Positions 11,560 through 45,174 of a stretch of 64,000 nucleotides of DNA are shown one piece after another. A program made the position numbers and the translations under genes. The stretch is from positions 22,703,181 through 22,767,180 of the forward strand of contig CAIIXF020000010.1 of NCBI GenBank assembly GCA_903813345.2. Reading direction: 5' to 3'. Origin of the DNA: Owenia fusiformis. Its lineage: Eukaryota; Annelida; Polychaeta; Sabellida; Oweniidae. The notes under the pieces are model-generated. The model saw only the letters and a program-made list of their open reading frames with translations, ran no database searches and had not been told where the DNA came from. The first letter of the stretch is position 1; each line of letters begins with the position of its first letter.

Positions 11560-12090
11560 ATAGTGTAAACTGTTCACAAGACAGCGGGCCAATATAACTT
11601 TTGAAAAGCCGCTTACTTTCTGATTGGTCAAGCGCTGTTACTACGTCATACATATTAGACCTAGGTCAAATTAACTCGTACATTCGTAAGATACAAAAAC
11701 ATGGGAATAAATCATCATTTCCGAACCATTGCTAGTCAATTTGATAAGAAAACGGTACTCTCTGACCAGACTAGATCATCATAGGTATGTTATAAATCGT
11801 TTATGTCACTATAGTTGCACATATGTCCTCGGTTCTCAGTGATTAATGTCCCTCCCAAGGTCGGGCCATATATCACTGAAACCCTCGGGCATATATGCAA
11901 CGATAGTGACATAACCTCTAAACATTGGACCAAGAGCCATTAATGCCCAGGGCTGAAATAGCAGGAAAATCCTATGCACTGAAAGATATCTAAATTCCTG
12001 GGAAAATTACCGGTCGTTAATGCATTATTGACCAGTAATATGGCCCGCCACTATGACGTCACATACTGCTCAGGTCGAGTTAGTAAAATA
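11560..12090. repeat. Palindromic repeat centred on a 114-bp hairpin
   Basis: TTATGTCACTATAGTTGCAC at 11801 pairs with its imperfect complement ending at 11914, giving a hairpin with arms near 47 bp. Outer segments also pair (AGCGGGCCAATATA near 11584 with TAATATGGCCCGCC near 12040, and ACGTCATACATA with TATGACGTCACATA). This suggests one larger inverted-repeat element of about 0.5 kb. No coding potential or clear target duplication was found. Confidence 0.5.
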
Positions 12091-12485
12091 AATGCCTTCT
12101 AAACTAGCACTAAAACCCCTAGAACAGGCCCCGTAAGGTGGTAATAATATTCGCTCATCACTCATAAAGTTATTCCATGTTTGTCTCAGTAAAACATTGA
12201 AATATGGGTGGTGGTGGTATGTGTTTTTATTTAAACCTGAAAAAGTTACCTGGTAAAACTAGGTTTCCAGTATCTCACTAAATGTATGAGTGAAATCATT
12301 CTTATCTCATCTGATTTTAAGTGAATCTTTTTATCTATGAATTAATTTCAATGACTATGTCAATGAAAGTAACAAATGTGTGAAGTATGTTGATATCAAT
12401 GAGTGGATAAAAAATAAATTACAATTTTAAATAAACATTTTTTGACTCATTTTGAGTACACTTCATGTATGTTTGCCTGACTTAC

Positions 12486-12617
12486 CCACACAAGTGAGTC
12501 CATTTTCCCTGAGATAGAATCCTCTCATACAGCTGCACTGGGGTACTCCATGTACCATCTCACAGTTCTGGTTGCATGCTAGATCTTTACATGTCTCATC
12601 AGAGTTTCTGTAGGGGT
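12486..12617 (-). CDS. EGF-like domain exon of an opposite-strand gene
   Basis: On the minus strand a TTGCAG acceptor precedes 12617 and a GTAAGT donor follows 12486. The 132-nt exon is symmetrical, phase 1-1, as is usual for shuffled EGF modules. It encodes one complete EGF-like domain with six cysteines, the core being CKDLACNQNCEMVHGVPQCS and then CMRGF...GLTC. A neighbouring exon at 37536-37694 ends in the same phase and would join as ...VRDPYRNSDETC. The protein would be secreted or membrane-anchored. Fibrillin/LTBP-type and other EGF-array genes are possible, and the family cannot be named from two modules. A decayed copy of this exon lies just upstream on the same strand. Confidence 0.75.
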
Positions 12618-12673
12618 CTGCAAGGTGCAAAAAAGATTCAATGAAATATGATATTTATTGTTTATTATTAAGT

Positions 12674-12789
12674 CTACTTCCTGAAATAGGAGGCTCTCAC
12701 ATAGCTGCACTGGGGTACCCAATGTACCATCTCACAGTTCTGGTTGCATGCTAGATCTTTACATGTCTCATCAGAACTTCTGTAGGCTT
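12674..12789 (-). pseudogene. Decayed tandem duplicate of the EGF exon
   Basis: This is a near copy of the 5' three quarters of the exon at 12486-12617, with a preserved TTGCAG acceptor before 12789. Frame-matched translation keeps the first cysteines, but the fifth cysteine has become Tyr (CSYVR in place of CSCMR), the CxxGF glycine segment is lost, and a TAG stop comes at 12674-12676. No donor remains. If spliced in, it would truncate the protein. Confidence 0.8.
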
Positions 12790-12794
12790 CTGCA

Positions 12795-14585
12795 AGGTTA
12801 CTAATAATTAGTTAATTACATGTATATCATTATTGAATATTACATTCAACATTCAGAAAAAGTATATTGTAAAACCTGTCAAAAGGGAACACTGCTAGGA
12901 CTAGTAATAGCACAGCTAATGGAGTAAATATATCAATTAGATATAATATTTCAATAACATTGACACTTGGTAAACATACCAATATCAACACCACAATCGG
13001 AATATGATTTGTCATAATCTAAGCTTAATCATCCATTCTATAATCTTAGTGTCAGGGTTTGAAGAACGAGTTTGTTGTTTTTTATTGTCACTATGTTATG
13101 ATGACAACAAAAGTTACATATTAATTTCAACATTCAACATAACCATTAAGTACATGTATAATGAATGTTACTAGGTATTTGACAGACAGACAGTGGAGCT
13201 GTTCTCTATATCCCCCAAACTTCATTCCATGCCATAATAATAAAACATATGTCAGGTATGAAGGCAAGGGTAAGGCTAGATTAACTCAGAGAGGAGATGA
13301 AGTTCTCTTTTCAAGAAGTGAAACTGTTACATAGGGGCATCTTTTTCTTCAGCTATAATCTAAAATGAGAAAACTAGTGGTCATAGGATGTAGCTTTCAA
13401 AACTAAGTTTTCTAGATCATTTCAAAATGCCAAATGCTCCTAGATTCTTGGTTAATATTTTAGGCACACTTTTTACTATGCACTTGTAGTTCTCTTCCTC
13501 GATTTTTGAAGCAATACATAGGTGGAGCAATCGAAATTCAAATTCCAAAATAGAATATGTGAATAAAAAATATCCTATCAAAACATGTAGCTTTGTATCT
13601 GTTAACAATGAACATTAAGGCAAATGTGTATTTTTGCTTCAGTGGCTTTTAATAATGAAAAATTGATAAATAATTGGTTGATAACTAACAAGGTAAACAT
13701 GACACAAATTCGAGAATAATAAATCCATAGTTCTTATTCCGTAAATGTTTCCATATAAAGTACTTTTACAAGGTGATCAACTCGGAGGGAAAGTGATAGT
13801 TTTTTATTAGTTTTACTGGTTTTCCATTGCTAATACTGTTACATATTCCACAACACCAACAAATTATGTTTTTTTTCAAGATTATTTACTTTGGATGGAG
13901 AACAGCACTGAACATTATTTGCAGCAGGTATGATGTCACTCAACAAAAGTAGCAGTTGACATCTTTAGTATATATTGTTGAAGTAAGTGTATATTGATTT
14001 ACATGTACTTAAAGTCACTAAACCTCTCATAAACTCCAAAAACAAATACACATCACCCATTATCTTTCACTATTAAGTCTGAGAGCATAAGAAGTACCTA
14101 AGTACACTCATGAACTAAAGAATACATGCTTACTAGGTTTAATATTTGATATTTCAAACTTAGACATACTGGGTGAGTCAAAAATACCTTCTTTAAGAAC
14201 AATACATTGGTGCCATAAATCAAGAGGTTCATACTTTTGAAGTCAATGTAAAATTATTCTACCTCCGTATTTTTCATGAAGTTATCTTTACCAATTTGCC
14301 TCCTCTATAATTCATGCATATTAAATCTTAGCATATAAAATGATATCTTAGAACCAGGCAGAAGAGTACAGAATCTTCTGACTGGATTAAGAGTTTATAT
14401 CCCTTCGATTAAAAATCATAAGTTGCAACATGTTTAAAGCAGATATGAAATGGTATTTTTAACCTACAGGAATCAATATAATTTTTTGATAAATGTATTT
14501 GGACATGTTTTCTCATCAGTAGTGCGAAAACTATTTCACTCTAACGATCGTTATAGCTGCTTAATAAGCAATATTCGAATTGGTT
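12795..14585. other. Non-coding stretch between the EGF exon and the HHIP-like gene
   Basis: AT-rich sequence without recognised genes. A short relative of the dispersed R1 family lies near 13180-13245 (GACAGACAGACAG, then CTATATCCCCCAAACTTCATT). It would be the start of the large intron of the minus-strand EGF gene, if that gene model is right. Confidence 0.45.
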
Positions 14586-14588
14586 GTG

Positions 14589-14771
14589 ACGTTATTGGCC
14601 CCCACGTGATCTCTCACTGGTCCCCACGTGGCCCATAACGTCATAATGCCTAAATGTTTTGTTTTGGTTTACACTACAATCCTATGGTTGCCGTGACGTT
14701 GTGATTACTAAGGAACCAACAAACCAAAGCTATATTTTGTATATGACGTTACTTATCACGTGGGGGCCAAT
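14589..14771. promoter_or_regulatory. Palindromic CACGTG/TGACGT cluster upstream of the HHIP-like gene
   Basis: ATTGGCCCCCACGTGAT (14594-14610) has an exact inverted copy at 14755-14771. Three CACGTG E-box cores occur (14603, 14625, 14757), together with several TGACGT/ACGTCA half-sites (about 14588, 14638, 14693, 14744). Such motifs bind bHLH-ZIP and CREB/ATF/XBP1-type factors in animals. The cluster lies 280-465 bp before the first coding ATG, in a locally GC-richer patch, so a proximal promoter role is reasonable. A small inverted-repeat transposon is the alternative. Confidence 0.45.
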
Positions 14772-14838
14772 TTGATTGATCAGTTAGTTTTGTTTCGTTA
14801 TTTATGACCGTTAGCAGTTATCTAACATTTATTTTATA

Positions 14839-14907
14839 ATGGCTATCGCAAGAACTCTACGTTGGGCTTACAATGGAGAAAACCGCATTTTTGTAGCTGC
14901 AAGTTGA
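14839..14907 (+). other. Possible 22-codon upstream ORF in the 5' leader
   Basis: A short ATG...TGA frame (MAIARTLRWAYNGENRIFVA plus two residues) precedes the main coding start by about 150 bases. It is followed by a possible 68-nt leader intron (GTAAGT at 14934, AG at 15000-15001). If transcription starts upstream, this uORF could damp translation of the main frame. The transcription start is unknown. Confidence 0.3.
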
Positions 14908-15052
14908 GAAAAGCTATTTCAGTTGTCCTTTAAGTAAGTGATTTTTCTTATGTATCACCCAGTACTTTATTAAATTTTTATTGATTTACATCCATATTCA
15001 GTGAGGCTCAACGACAACCCTAACAGAAAAGATCAACAGGAAAATATCATCA

Positions 15053-37260
<22,208 letters not shown>

Positions 37261-37468
37261 CCAGCCCAATAATCAGTGATACAAGGAAACACAACATAAA
37301 ATCATATTTTAAATTCCATAATATAATGTGATTAAACAAAAGTTTCATCAGGATGGTAATTTCCATCAAGAACTCAAAACTATTTGTCTTCTTTATTTCC
37401 TCGACTTGGGAGTAACAATGTTTCAAAAACCATCAATATTTCATTTTACGATATATCTGATATATTTA

Positions 37469-37474
37469 AATAAA
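37469..37474 (+). terminator. Candidate polyadenylation signal
   Basis: AATAAA about 210 bases after the stop codon of the HHIP-like gene. An ATTAAA at 37331 is an alternative. It lies about 60 bases before the minus-strand EGF exon. Confidence 0.4.
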
Positions 37475-37535
37475 TACAATTTATTGTCAATTCTATGTTT
37501 TTGTTACTCCCTTAAATATAAATAGATTTATTTAC

Positions 37536-37694
37536 CTCGAACTAAGTACTGCTGACGTTGAACAAATCTTGGAGGAATTCTATAGATGTCAGCCTTGACT
37601 GTAGTTGGGCATTTTGTTGCTAGTAGACCACTTTTACAGAGACACCTATTAGGGGCAATACAATGGCCCTCCCCACATGGCTGTATACACACAG
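37536..37694 (-). CDS. EGF-like domain exon, opposite strand
   Basis: A 159-nt symmetrical phase 1-1 exon. A TTTCAG acceptor precedes 37694 and GTAAAT follows 37536. It encodes VCIQPCGEGHCIAPNRCLCK...CP, a six-cysteine EGF module resembling those near the N-terminus of fibrillin/LTBP-type proteins. A linker follows, ending RFVQRQQYLVR. It joins in phase to the exon at 12486-12617. If both belong to one gene, the intervening 25-kb intron contains the whole HHIP-like gene on the other strand. The gene is incomplete in this window, and other exons may exist that I did not recognise. Confidence 0.7.
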
Positions 37695-37699
37695 CTGAA

Positions 37700-40300
37700 A
37701 TCAAAATCATAATAATGAATTATAAGTTCATAAGTAATAAGTTCATTTCTATGCTTTTAATACTGGATGACTATTGTATGTTTGCTTTTCTGATCAATTG
37801 GTGTTTGTAAACTTGGCTGTTTAAAATTGCAATACATGCAGTTGATTAATATTGTCTTTATTTACCCTGACATATACCAATGCAATATTTTCTCATTTTT
37901 ATTAAAAGTTACACCATTGTGGACATACAGACATTTGTCTTAGGGTTATTCTTAAATGTTATCTCTATTGATTGCACCAGTGATATTGCTGATATCTCCC
38001 AGAACTTTGTGATATTTTCCATATTTGCATGATATCAACAAAGCACTAACTTAAATGATAAACTATTATGATTTTCATGCAAAATCATTATTATACATAG
38101 GTCAAATAGTGTATTCTGTTAAATAGAGACTTTTCTCAAAACAAAAACAAAACAATACAATTATAGTAGTAGTGGGATAAACCCAATACAAGATGACTTC
38201 CACAACATCATTTTATGGACTCATAGATAAAATTAATATGTACAATGTATTCAAAATAATCTGATATTCTCTATCCAGAAAATCAGTTCCAAATTGGTAT
38301 TTGCCACTGTGTTTGAGTGACTCCCTGGTCTATTACATTACAATATAATTTGTTCAATTGTTCATTTTCTTATAATGATGATTGATGACATCAAAACCAA
38401 CAAGATTATTGACACACTGCTTTAAAAAGCTATCTAAAATAAACAATCAATAATATTTATTAGTAAATGACACTTGAAATGAAAATATAAAATACTTTGA
38501 TACAAATGTAGTTACTCATATGCACCTCTCAATGGTTGAACAGCTTCAAAATTATACAGTAAAACTATCTTATCTCTAAAGACAGGTGAATAGGCAACTC
38601 CAGAAGTGTTCTTATTGATGTTTTATCATCAGATTTTTCATTTGTTTCAGTACATTCAAGCTAATACACAAAGGGCCTCATTGACAGTGGCATTGTAGGT
38701 GTCCCCTGGATGAGGAAGTGATTAGTGATGTGTAGAAATACAAAGGTTTTACAGTAGTTAAAAGGACCACCTCCTTGCAAGATTGACTTATATTGACATA
38801 AATGCTTCTTTATTTTAGACTCATATCATCTTCACCTTAAAACAGATGGTCCAAAGTCAGGAAATACCATTTAAGCAGTCATTAGCTTTGTATTCTTAGT
38901 TACTGTAGATGTTCTAGGCACTCTCAATTCCCACTGGACAGCCTGACTATTACACTGTTATTTCATAGTTCCCCATAGCTGATCTTAAAATCCCAAATGC
39001 AGTTTTAACAGCCATTTATGAATTGAATGTTACATATTGTGTATGGACATAAGTATGAGATGTATCGTTTATTTGTGTCTTTATATAAGATAATTATATA
39101 ACATAAATAGTATATATAGGAGGCTAGCTATAAGTATACACGACAGGCTTTTGTACAACTGTTGACCACTCAGTCAAACATCTTGAATTTCTTACTGACA
39201 GTAATTATATACATGTACAGTGATATGATACTTCTGACCATATACAATTAAACTCATGGAAACAAAAGCAAAGACAACAAAAATGCCCATGAAATAAAAT
39301 TAATTAGGCCTACTTGATTTATTAGACATTGATCATTTATCATTTATCATAAGCTATTATTAAGATATTATGAGTAACATATATATTATTGAATACAAAC
39401 TTGTCCTTTATAGTTAATGCACTTGTTCACTCAAGGCAGAGTAAAATAAGCAATACTGGAGAATTTGAGTATTGAACTCATAGCATCTGTTTAGTGGTGC
39501 CTTCATGTCCTTCTTCCTCCTTCCTCGAAACCTTTTCCATAAAGTAACTTTTTAAGAGATAATTATTTTTATTTAATTTGAAATCATGTACTATTGCAAT
39601 TTTATACCAAAATGAAAAAGGTATTAACATTTCACAACCTGCCATTTGTTACAGATACCAACTGCCAAACACACCAAAAAACATCCACGAAAAACTTGGT
39701 GGTGTTATACTTGGTATTTGAGGTTTATAGTGCAGATTTCAACAAATACTAACCTGGGATGATCCTAATATCCTGAATCTCATATAGGATAATTTCTACA
39801 TTCCCAATATGTGGAATGTGCTTTGTATAATGATGTAGTAATCTGCCTGTATATGCAGTCTAAACATAAAACTATCAGACACATGAACCAAACATAAAAT
39901 TTGAAAAATATGGTAATTTAAAACCACTCAGTTGTTAAAATACAGATACATATGGCATGAATGATCCTTTAATGAGGCAATAACCTCAAAGTAATAAAGC
40001 AATCAGTTTTCTTACTGTAAAATAACAGACATGTTTATCTTGTTGTTGTCTGTTTTGACTGTTTTCTGGCCCTAACTGACCCTTGCTCACATGTTCCAGA
40101 TTTCTTCAATTATGAGGAGTCACTTTAGATTTAGATAAAGCTCTCAGAACATCTTAGTCTTTAAAGAAAACATTACTAATTAGAAATATCAACATCTGGA
40201 TATGTTACCAATTGTACATTAGAGATAATCATGGATAGATGTCCTACTGGTGTCGTATATAATGAAGTAGTGTTATAAACCAATGCTTATCAGTACTAAG
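37700..40300. other. Non-coding stretch, nothing recognised
   Basis: AT-rich sequence with no coding exon seen. A short copy of the R3 dispersed repeat (ACCTGCCATTTGTTACAGAT) lies at about 39637-39720. Confidence 0.45.
39637..39720 (+). repeat. Dispersed repeat R3, copy 1
   Basis: CAACCTGCCATTTGTTACAG followed by repeated CCAACTGCCAAAC-like words and an ACTTGGTGGTG end. The same arrangement is found near 47695-47790, 51845-51930 and 61350-61460. Confidence 0.6.
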
Positions 40301-40324
40301 GTATGACATCACAAAACATAGGCT

Positions 40325-40835
40325 ATTAGATATCAAAAATAAAAGGCAAAATATATAAGAGGTCTAAAATATAAGGTATGATATATAAGAGGTCAAAAGT
40401 AAAAGGCAAAAGATAGAAGAGGTCAAAAATAAAAGATCTAAGTTATAAGAAGTTCAAAATAGATATAGGAGGTTCAGAACATAAGTTATAAGTAATGTAT
40501 AAGTGGCCCAAATATAAGGTATGAGATATATTAGGCAAACAACCTAAGAGATCAACAATAGATACAAGAAGTCCAACTTGTAAGGTACAAGATATATAAG
40601 AAGGTTAAATATAAGATGTAAGATATAAAAGGTCCAAAATAGAAGGTCTAAAAATTGAAAAAAATATACTGTATCAAATATAAAAGGTCCAAGATATAAA
40701 GTATACAATATTTTTAATATTCTAAAATATGAGGTAAAAGAGGTATGAGGTAAAAGATATATTTCCAAAATATATAAAGAGGTCCACAATAGAAGGTGTA
40801 AGATTTGAGAGGTCCAAAATCTGAAAGAACGTGCC
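40325..40835. repeat. Purine-rich imperfect minisatellite
   Basis: About 500 bases of irregular units around ATATAAGAGGTCCAAAATA and AAAAGGTAAAAGATA. It has no regular period. The long minus-strand frame across it is a low-complexity artefact. Confidence 0.75.
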
Positions 40836-40839
40836 CTTT

Positions 40840-42660
40840 GGTTAGGCAATGCACTCTATAGTAAAGGCAATATTCTCTCTTAAAACAGTTCACATAGGAG
40901 GCTTGAGGAAGAATTTTAATAATTTGAACAAGCCATCATGTAGATAAGGGCAATGATATAAGAGCTTAGAGGTAAAGAACACAAGTGCTACTAGGAAACA
41001 GTCAATGTAAACATTAGCAAAATATTCTTGACATGTTGAGTGACATTTACTAACATGTTTACTTTGTTTACTCTAATGCAGTACAATTGCAATACACATA
41101 TTAAAGAAGGTGGGGGATAATAAGTTGTCCCTATACTTCGTTTATGTAAAAATTCTTATCAAAAGTATCTCAGACAGATTTGATCACCATATTCCTTCCC
41201 ATGACTTACAATCATTCGAAAGTACACACTGATCTTAACTAATAATATCACAATTTCTTTATAATAATATGCTCCCTTGATCCCACATTCCCTTCATAAT
41301 ATCTTTGTGCTGCAAGGAAATACTGTATTTATGGAACACAGTATATGCCAAATCCAACTTATCAATTACATCTACCATGCTCTACATATATTAAATGAAG
41401 GAGGGATAATTTGTAGTGACTAATATGTCATTGCAATGACATCAGAGAGTCAATAAAAGATATATATATATAATCAATCAGTTGTCCCTGAACTTACTTA
41501 ATATAACATTTTTTATCAAAAGTATACTAGAAAGATTCAATCACCATAGTCCTTTCCATATGGCTTGTACCATCATTTAGCTGGCTAATGATGGATAAGT
41601 CAATTTCAATTAAACCTGAAAAAGGTGATTTTTGCACACTTTTCACAACATTTAGAAATGACATTTGATTTTTATTTGTCTGTCAATTTCTTTATGTCAC
41701 ACCAAAGGAAATATAATTTTTCACATCACAATTGTTTTGTGTTAATGTACTGTATATGCGCAAAATATCAGCTTTTAATTCTGTTGATACCTTTGTTCAA
41801 TTGTGATATGGTTTTGATGTATTATCACAACTATAAATCATGAATTGTGAGTTGTGAGAGTAAAATATTTTCTAGAAATAGACTCTTTTTTGATGAGAAT
41901 AATCAACTGAGTTATCATGCAGGGGAAGATGTCAAGCTATAGCCCACCCTTTAAGACCCTAGGTTTGTATCAGAACTTAAAAAGCCACAAAAACCACACT
42001 GACAGACCAAAGGCCATAATTCTTAAAACTTGGCTTTTAGCTCTTGGAAAGAGCAAAGGATATTTATTACTATGCAGCTATTACCTGTAAGCCGAAATAA
42101 TGCCTGGAAAATGACTGCTTGTCTAGACAAATGCTCACATGTAACAGTTTTTTACTTTTTGCAAACCAATAAAATAAGAGTATACTGGACCCATCATTTT
42201 CTTTTTTGCACCCCCCCCCCTGCCTTCTAGAAACAATATGTGAGTATGGATGTAAAGGTCAACACCAACTAAATAATTTTTTTTTCAACCCACCCACCCT
42301 CTCCCCTATATTTTCATTAAGCCCCAAACCGTTTTATTGGGGAGAATTTTCCTTTTTATCATATGTTGGATCTACAGTCTGTTTCAGACTCTGAAAAATT
42401 AGAATAAAAAAAAACTACTTTTATATTCATGCACCCTATTAGAACTATGCATTAAATTACCACTTTATATGATTTAATTCCTATGAAAGGGATTCATAAT
42501 GCATCATGCTTTATGAATGAATCATATATCACCCTGTAATCCAGTAACCTTCCAGTCTCTCAAAAATGTGAAAAGTGCTATGCCCCCTCCTATCTACATC
42601 TATGTATGTACAAAAGTTGCCCACTTTATATTTATGACACACACCTTTAACAAAAGTATC
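40840..42660. other. Non-coding stretch, nothing recognised
   Basis: Only short open frames and short C or T runs (for example near 42210). No motif-bearing exon was seen. Confidence 0.45.
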
Positions 42661-42678
42661 AGACGGGTCTATAATGAT

Positions 42679-45158
42679 TTTTTTATTTTTCAAATATAGT
42701 TTATTCCAATTTAGGTTTTTACGATACAGAAATACAATGATACAATTAATTACAATAATGTATAATGAGTTATGTTTTAATCATTTTCCATTTGTTTTTA
42801 AAAAATACATTTTTACGAGTACAGATTTCAAAATTTAAAGTTTTAATAGTGCCTTCAAAATTACGCTTAATACCATTATTCAGTTTTTGAATATATGTTT
42901 TATATATAACAAATGACACAATACTTATAAAATAGTTTAAAAATTCAGTATGACTGTCATTTCCATCGTAACCAATTATCAATTTTCTGTAAGTTACTCT
43001 TAACCCTGAGATATTATAAATATGTTTCCAAATGTTTTGAGAATATGAGCATGAAAATAACAAATGTTTCAAGGTACATAATTCATTACATAAACTACAT
43101 TTGTAGGTTTCACTTTTACCAAATATATATAAATCACTAAGGCTAGGAAGAATATTGTTGATTATTTTAAAGTTGAAATTACCTATTTTCTTTTCTTTAC
43201 AACTTATTTTTGTAGAGAAAAAGTTTTGCCAATTTATTTCATCATTGGCTTCATAGCAAAACTCTTGTTCCCATTTCCTTTTCATAAACCATTTTTCCGA
43301 TCGTTTGTTTTTTAATATTTCATAAAAGAATTTGGATTTCTGATTATTCACAGTGATAATCACATTATTTATATTAAATTTAAAAGTATTATGAATATTT
43401 GTATACTTGACAGATTCTAAATTGAATCTTTCTTTCAGTGTGCCCATGGCTGATAAAACTCTGTAATATTCAGATATCCAATTTTGTTTATTTACAAGTT
43501 TTTGATATAACATATTAACATCAAGGAACCTGTTCTGAATTATCAAGTCTTTTATGTATATAATTCCACTTTTGATCCATGATTCAAAGAAAATTGGTTT
43601 ATTTTTGACGGTGAATAATTTGTTTCCCCATATAACCTCTTGCAAGAGTTCATGTTGCTTCATATCTCTTATATTTTTGATGCATTTACATAAACAATGT
43701 GCTTCCAGCACTTGTTGATAAAAAAGTGGAACATTTTCAAATTCTTTGAATCTAGTATCATTTATCTTGAATAATACATCTATATTTGGAAGAAATTTAT
43801 TGAAATAGAAGTAAGGGATTTTATTGTACATGTTTTGATTATGCAAACGGGGGATCCATGCTGCTTTAAGTGCATGTATTTGAGACTCTAAGGCAATCAT
43901 ATTTATTCCACCCTTATTAATATTATTTATGATTATAGATCTTCTTATTTTGTCCTTTTTTCCATCCCATAGAAATTTAAATACAAGATTGTTTACTTTT
44001 TTTATAATCTCATGTGGCACAGATAATACTGATGCTGCATAAATTAATTTTGGAATTGCCAGTGATTTAATCACTGTAACTTTGCCAAAAAGTGTTAAGT
44101 ATCGGTTCTTCCAGCTGTCTAATATTTTTTCTACCTTTTTTACTCTATCTTCCCAGTTTAATTCATAACATCTTTGTTTGTTGTGTCCTAAAAAGATTCC
44201 TAAATATTTGATAGGTTCATCAGTAAAAGTTATATTTTCACATTTCTTTTCAAAGTCCTTATTTTTTCCAAGCCAAATGCCTTCAGTTTTTTCTATGTTT
44301 AACTTCAGACCAGAAAATTTTGAAAAAATTGGAAATAGTATTAAGAGCATTTTTCAATGACTCTTTATCTTTAATGAAAAGTGAAGTATCGTCCGCATAT
44401 TGGGACATCTTATATTCTTTACCATCAACAGTTATACCTGATATATCATTATTTTGCTGAATTGCTAAGTTCATAACTTCGCAACATAAAATAAATGCCA
44501 TTGCGGAAACGGGGCAGCCCTGTCGACATGAGCGTTCAACATCAATATTTTTTGATAACCATCCATTTTGCTTAATGTTTAAGAAAGGTTTTTCGTATAA
44601 AAGTTTGAGCCATTTTATAATCTTATCACTGAATTTAAATTTTTTCAACGTTTCATACATAAAATTCCACTCTATACTATCAAACGCTTTTTGGAAGTCA
44701 AGAAAGATTATAGCGCCACCTATCTGATTTTGATTTTCAAAATATTCAAATACATCTAATACCAGTCGGCTAGTATTTCCTATAAAACGACCATTAATAT
44801 AAGCCATTTGTTGCATACCAATTAATTTACCTATAACCTTTTGTAGTCTTTTTGCCAAGATAAAAGCTAAAATCTTATAATCTGTATTAGATAATGATAT
44901 TGGACGATAATTTTTTAATAGTTCACGGTCTCCTTTTTTGAATAACAAAGATATGATAATTTTACGAAATGACGTTGGTAAGATTCCAACTTCATATGAC
45001 TCATTAATTGCTTCTATAACATAAATATGTATATCTTTCCAAAAGCATTTATAGAAGTCAGTGGTTAAACCATCTGATCCTGGGGAAATATCTTTTTTCA
45101 TACTGGAAATAACAGGTAAACACTCACTATTATTGATAACACCTTCAAGGATGTCATT
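42679..45158 (-). mobile_element. 5'-truncated L1/Tx1-like LINE with 16-bp target duplication
   Basis: ACGGGTCTATAATGAT lies on both sides (42663-42678, 45159-45174), fixing a 2480-bp insertion. On the minus strand it starts inside ORF2, just before the reverse transcriptase. It then runs through RT and the C-terminal region and ends in a short A-rich tail (AAAAATAAAAAAA) at 42679. This is what target-primed reverse transcription with 5' truncation leaves. Endonuclease and ORF1 are absent, so it is dead on arrival. Confidence 0.92.
42770..45158 (-). pseudogene. LINE ORF2 remnant: reverse transcriptase and C-terminal domain, one frameshift
   Basis: The frame is open from the junction at 45158. 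RT motifs include SPGSDGLTTDFYK, NYRPISLSNTDYKI, FLDFQKAFDSIEW, RQGCPVSAMAFIL and the catalytic YADD (KMSQYADDTSLFI). The frame shifts by one base between about 44350 and 44283, within a T/A-rich run around FSKFSGLKLNIEKTEG. It then continues 500 residues to a stop at 42770. The second part has GKVTVIKSLAIPKLIY and a terminal zinc-finger-like C-x2-C...H...C block (CSLCNELCTLKHLLFSC), as in L1/Tx1 proteins. One lesion in about 2.4 kb means the copy is fairly young. Confidence 0.9.
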
Positions 45159-45174
45159 ACGGGTCTATAATGAT

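Noticed and set aside
40544-40849. 101-codon minus-strand frame
   Set aside because: It reads through a purine-rich minisatellite and consists of repeated Leu/Tyr/Phe words.
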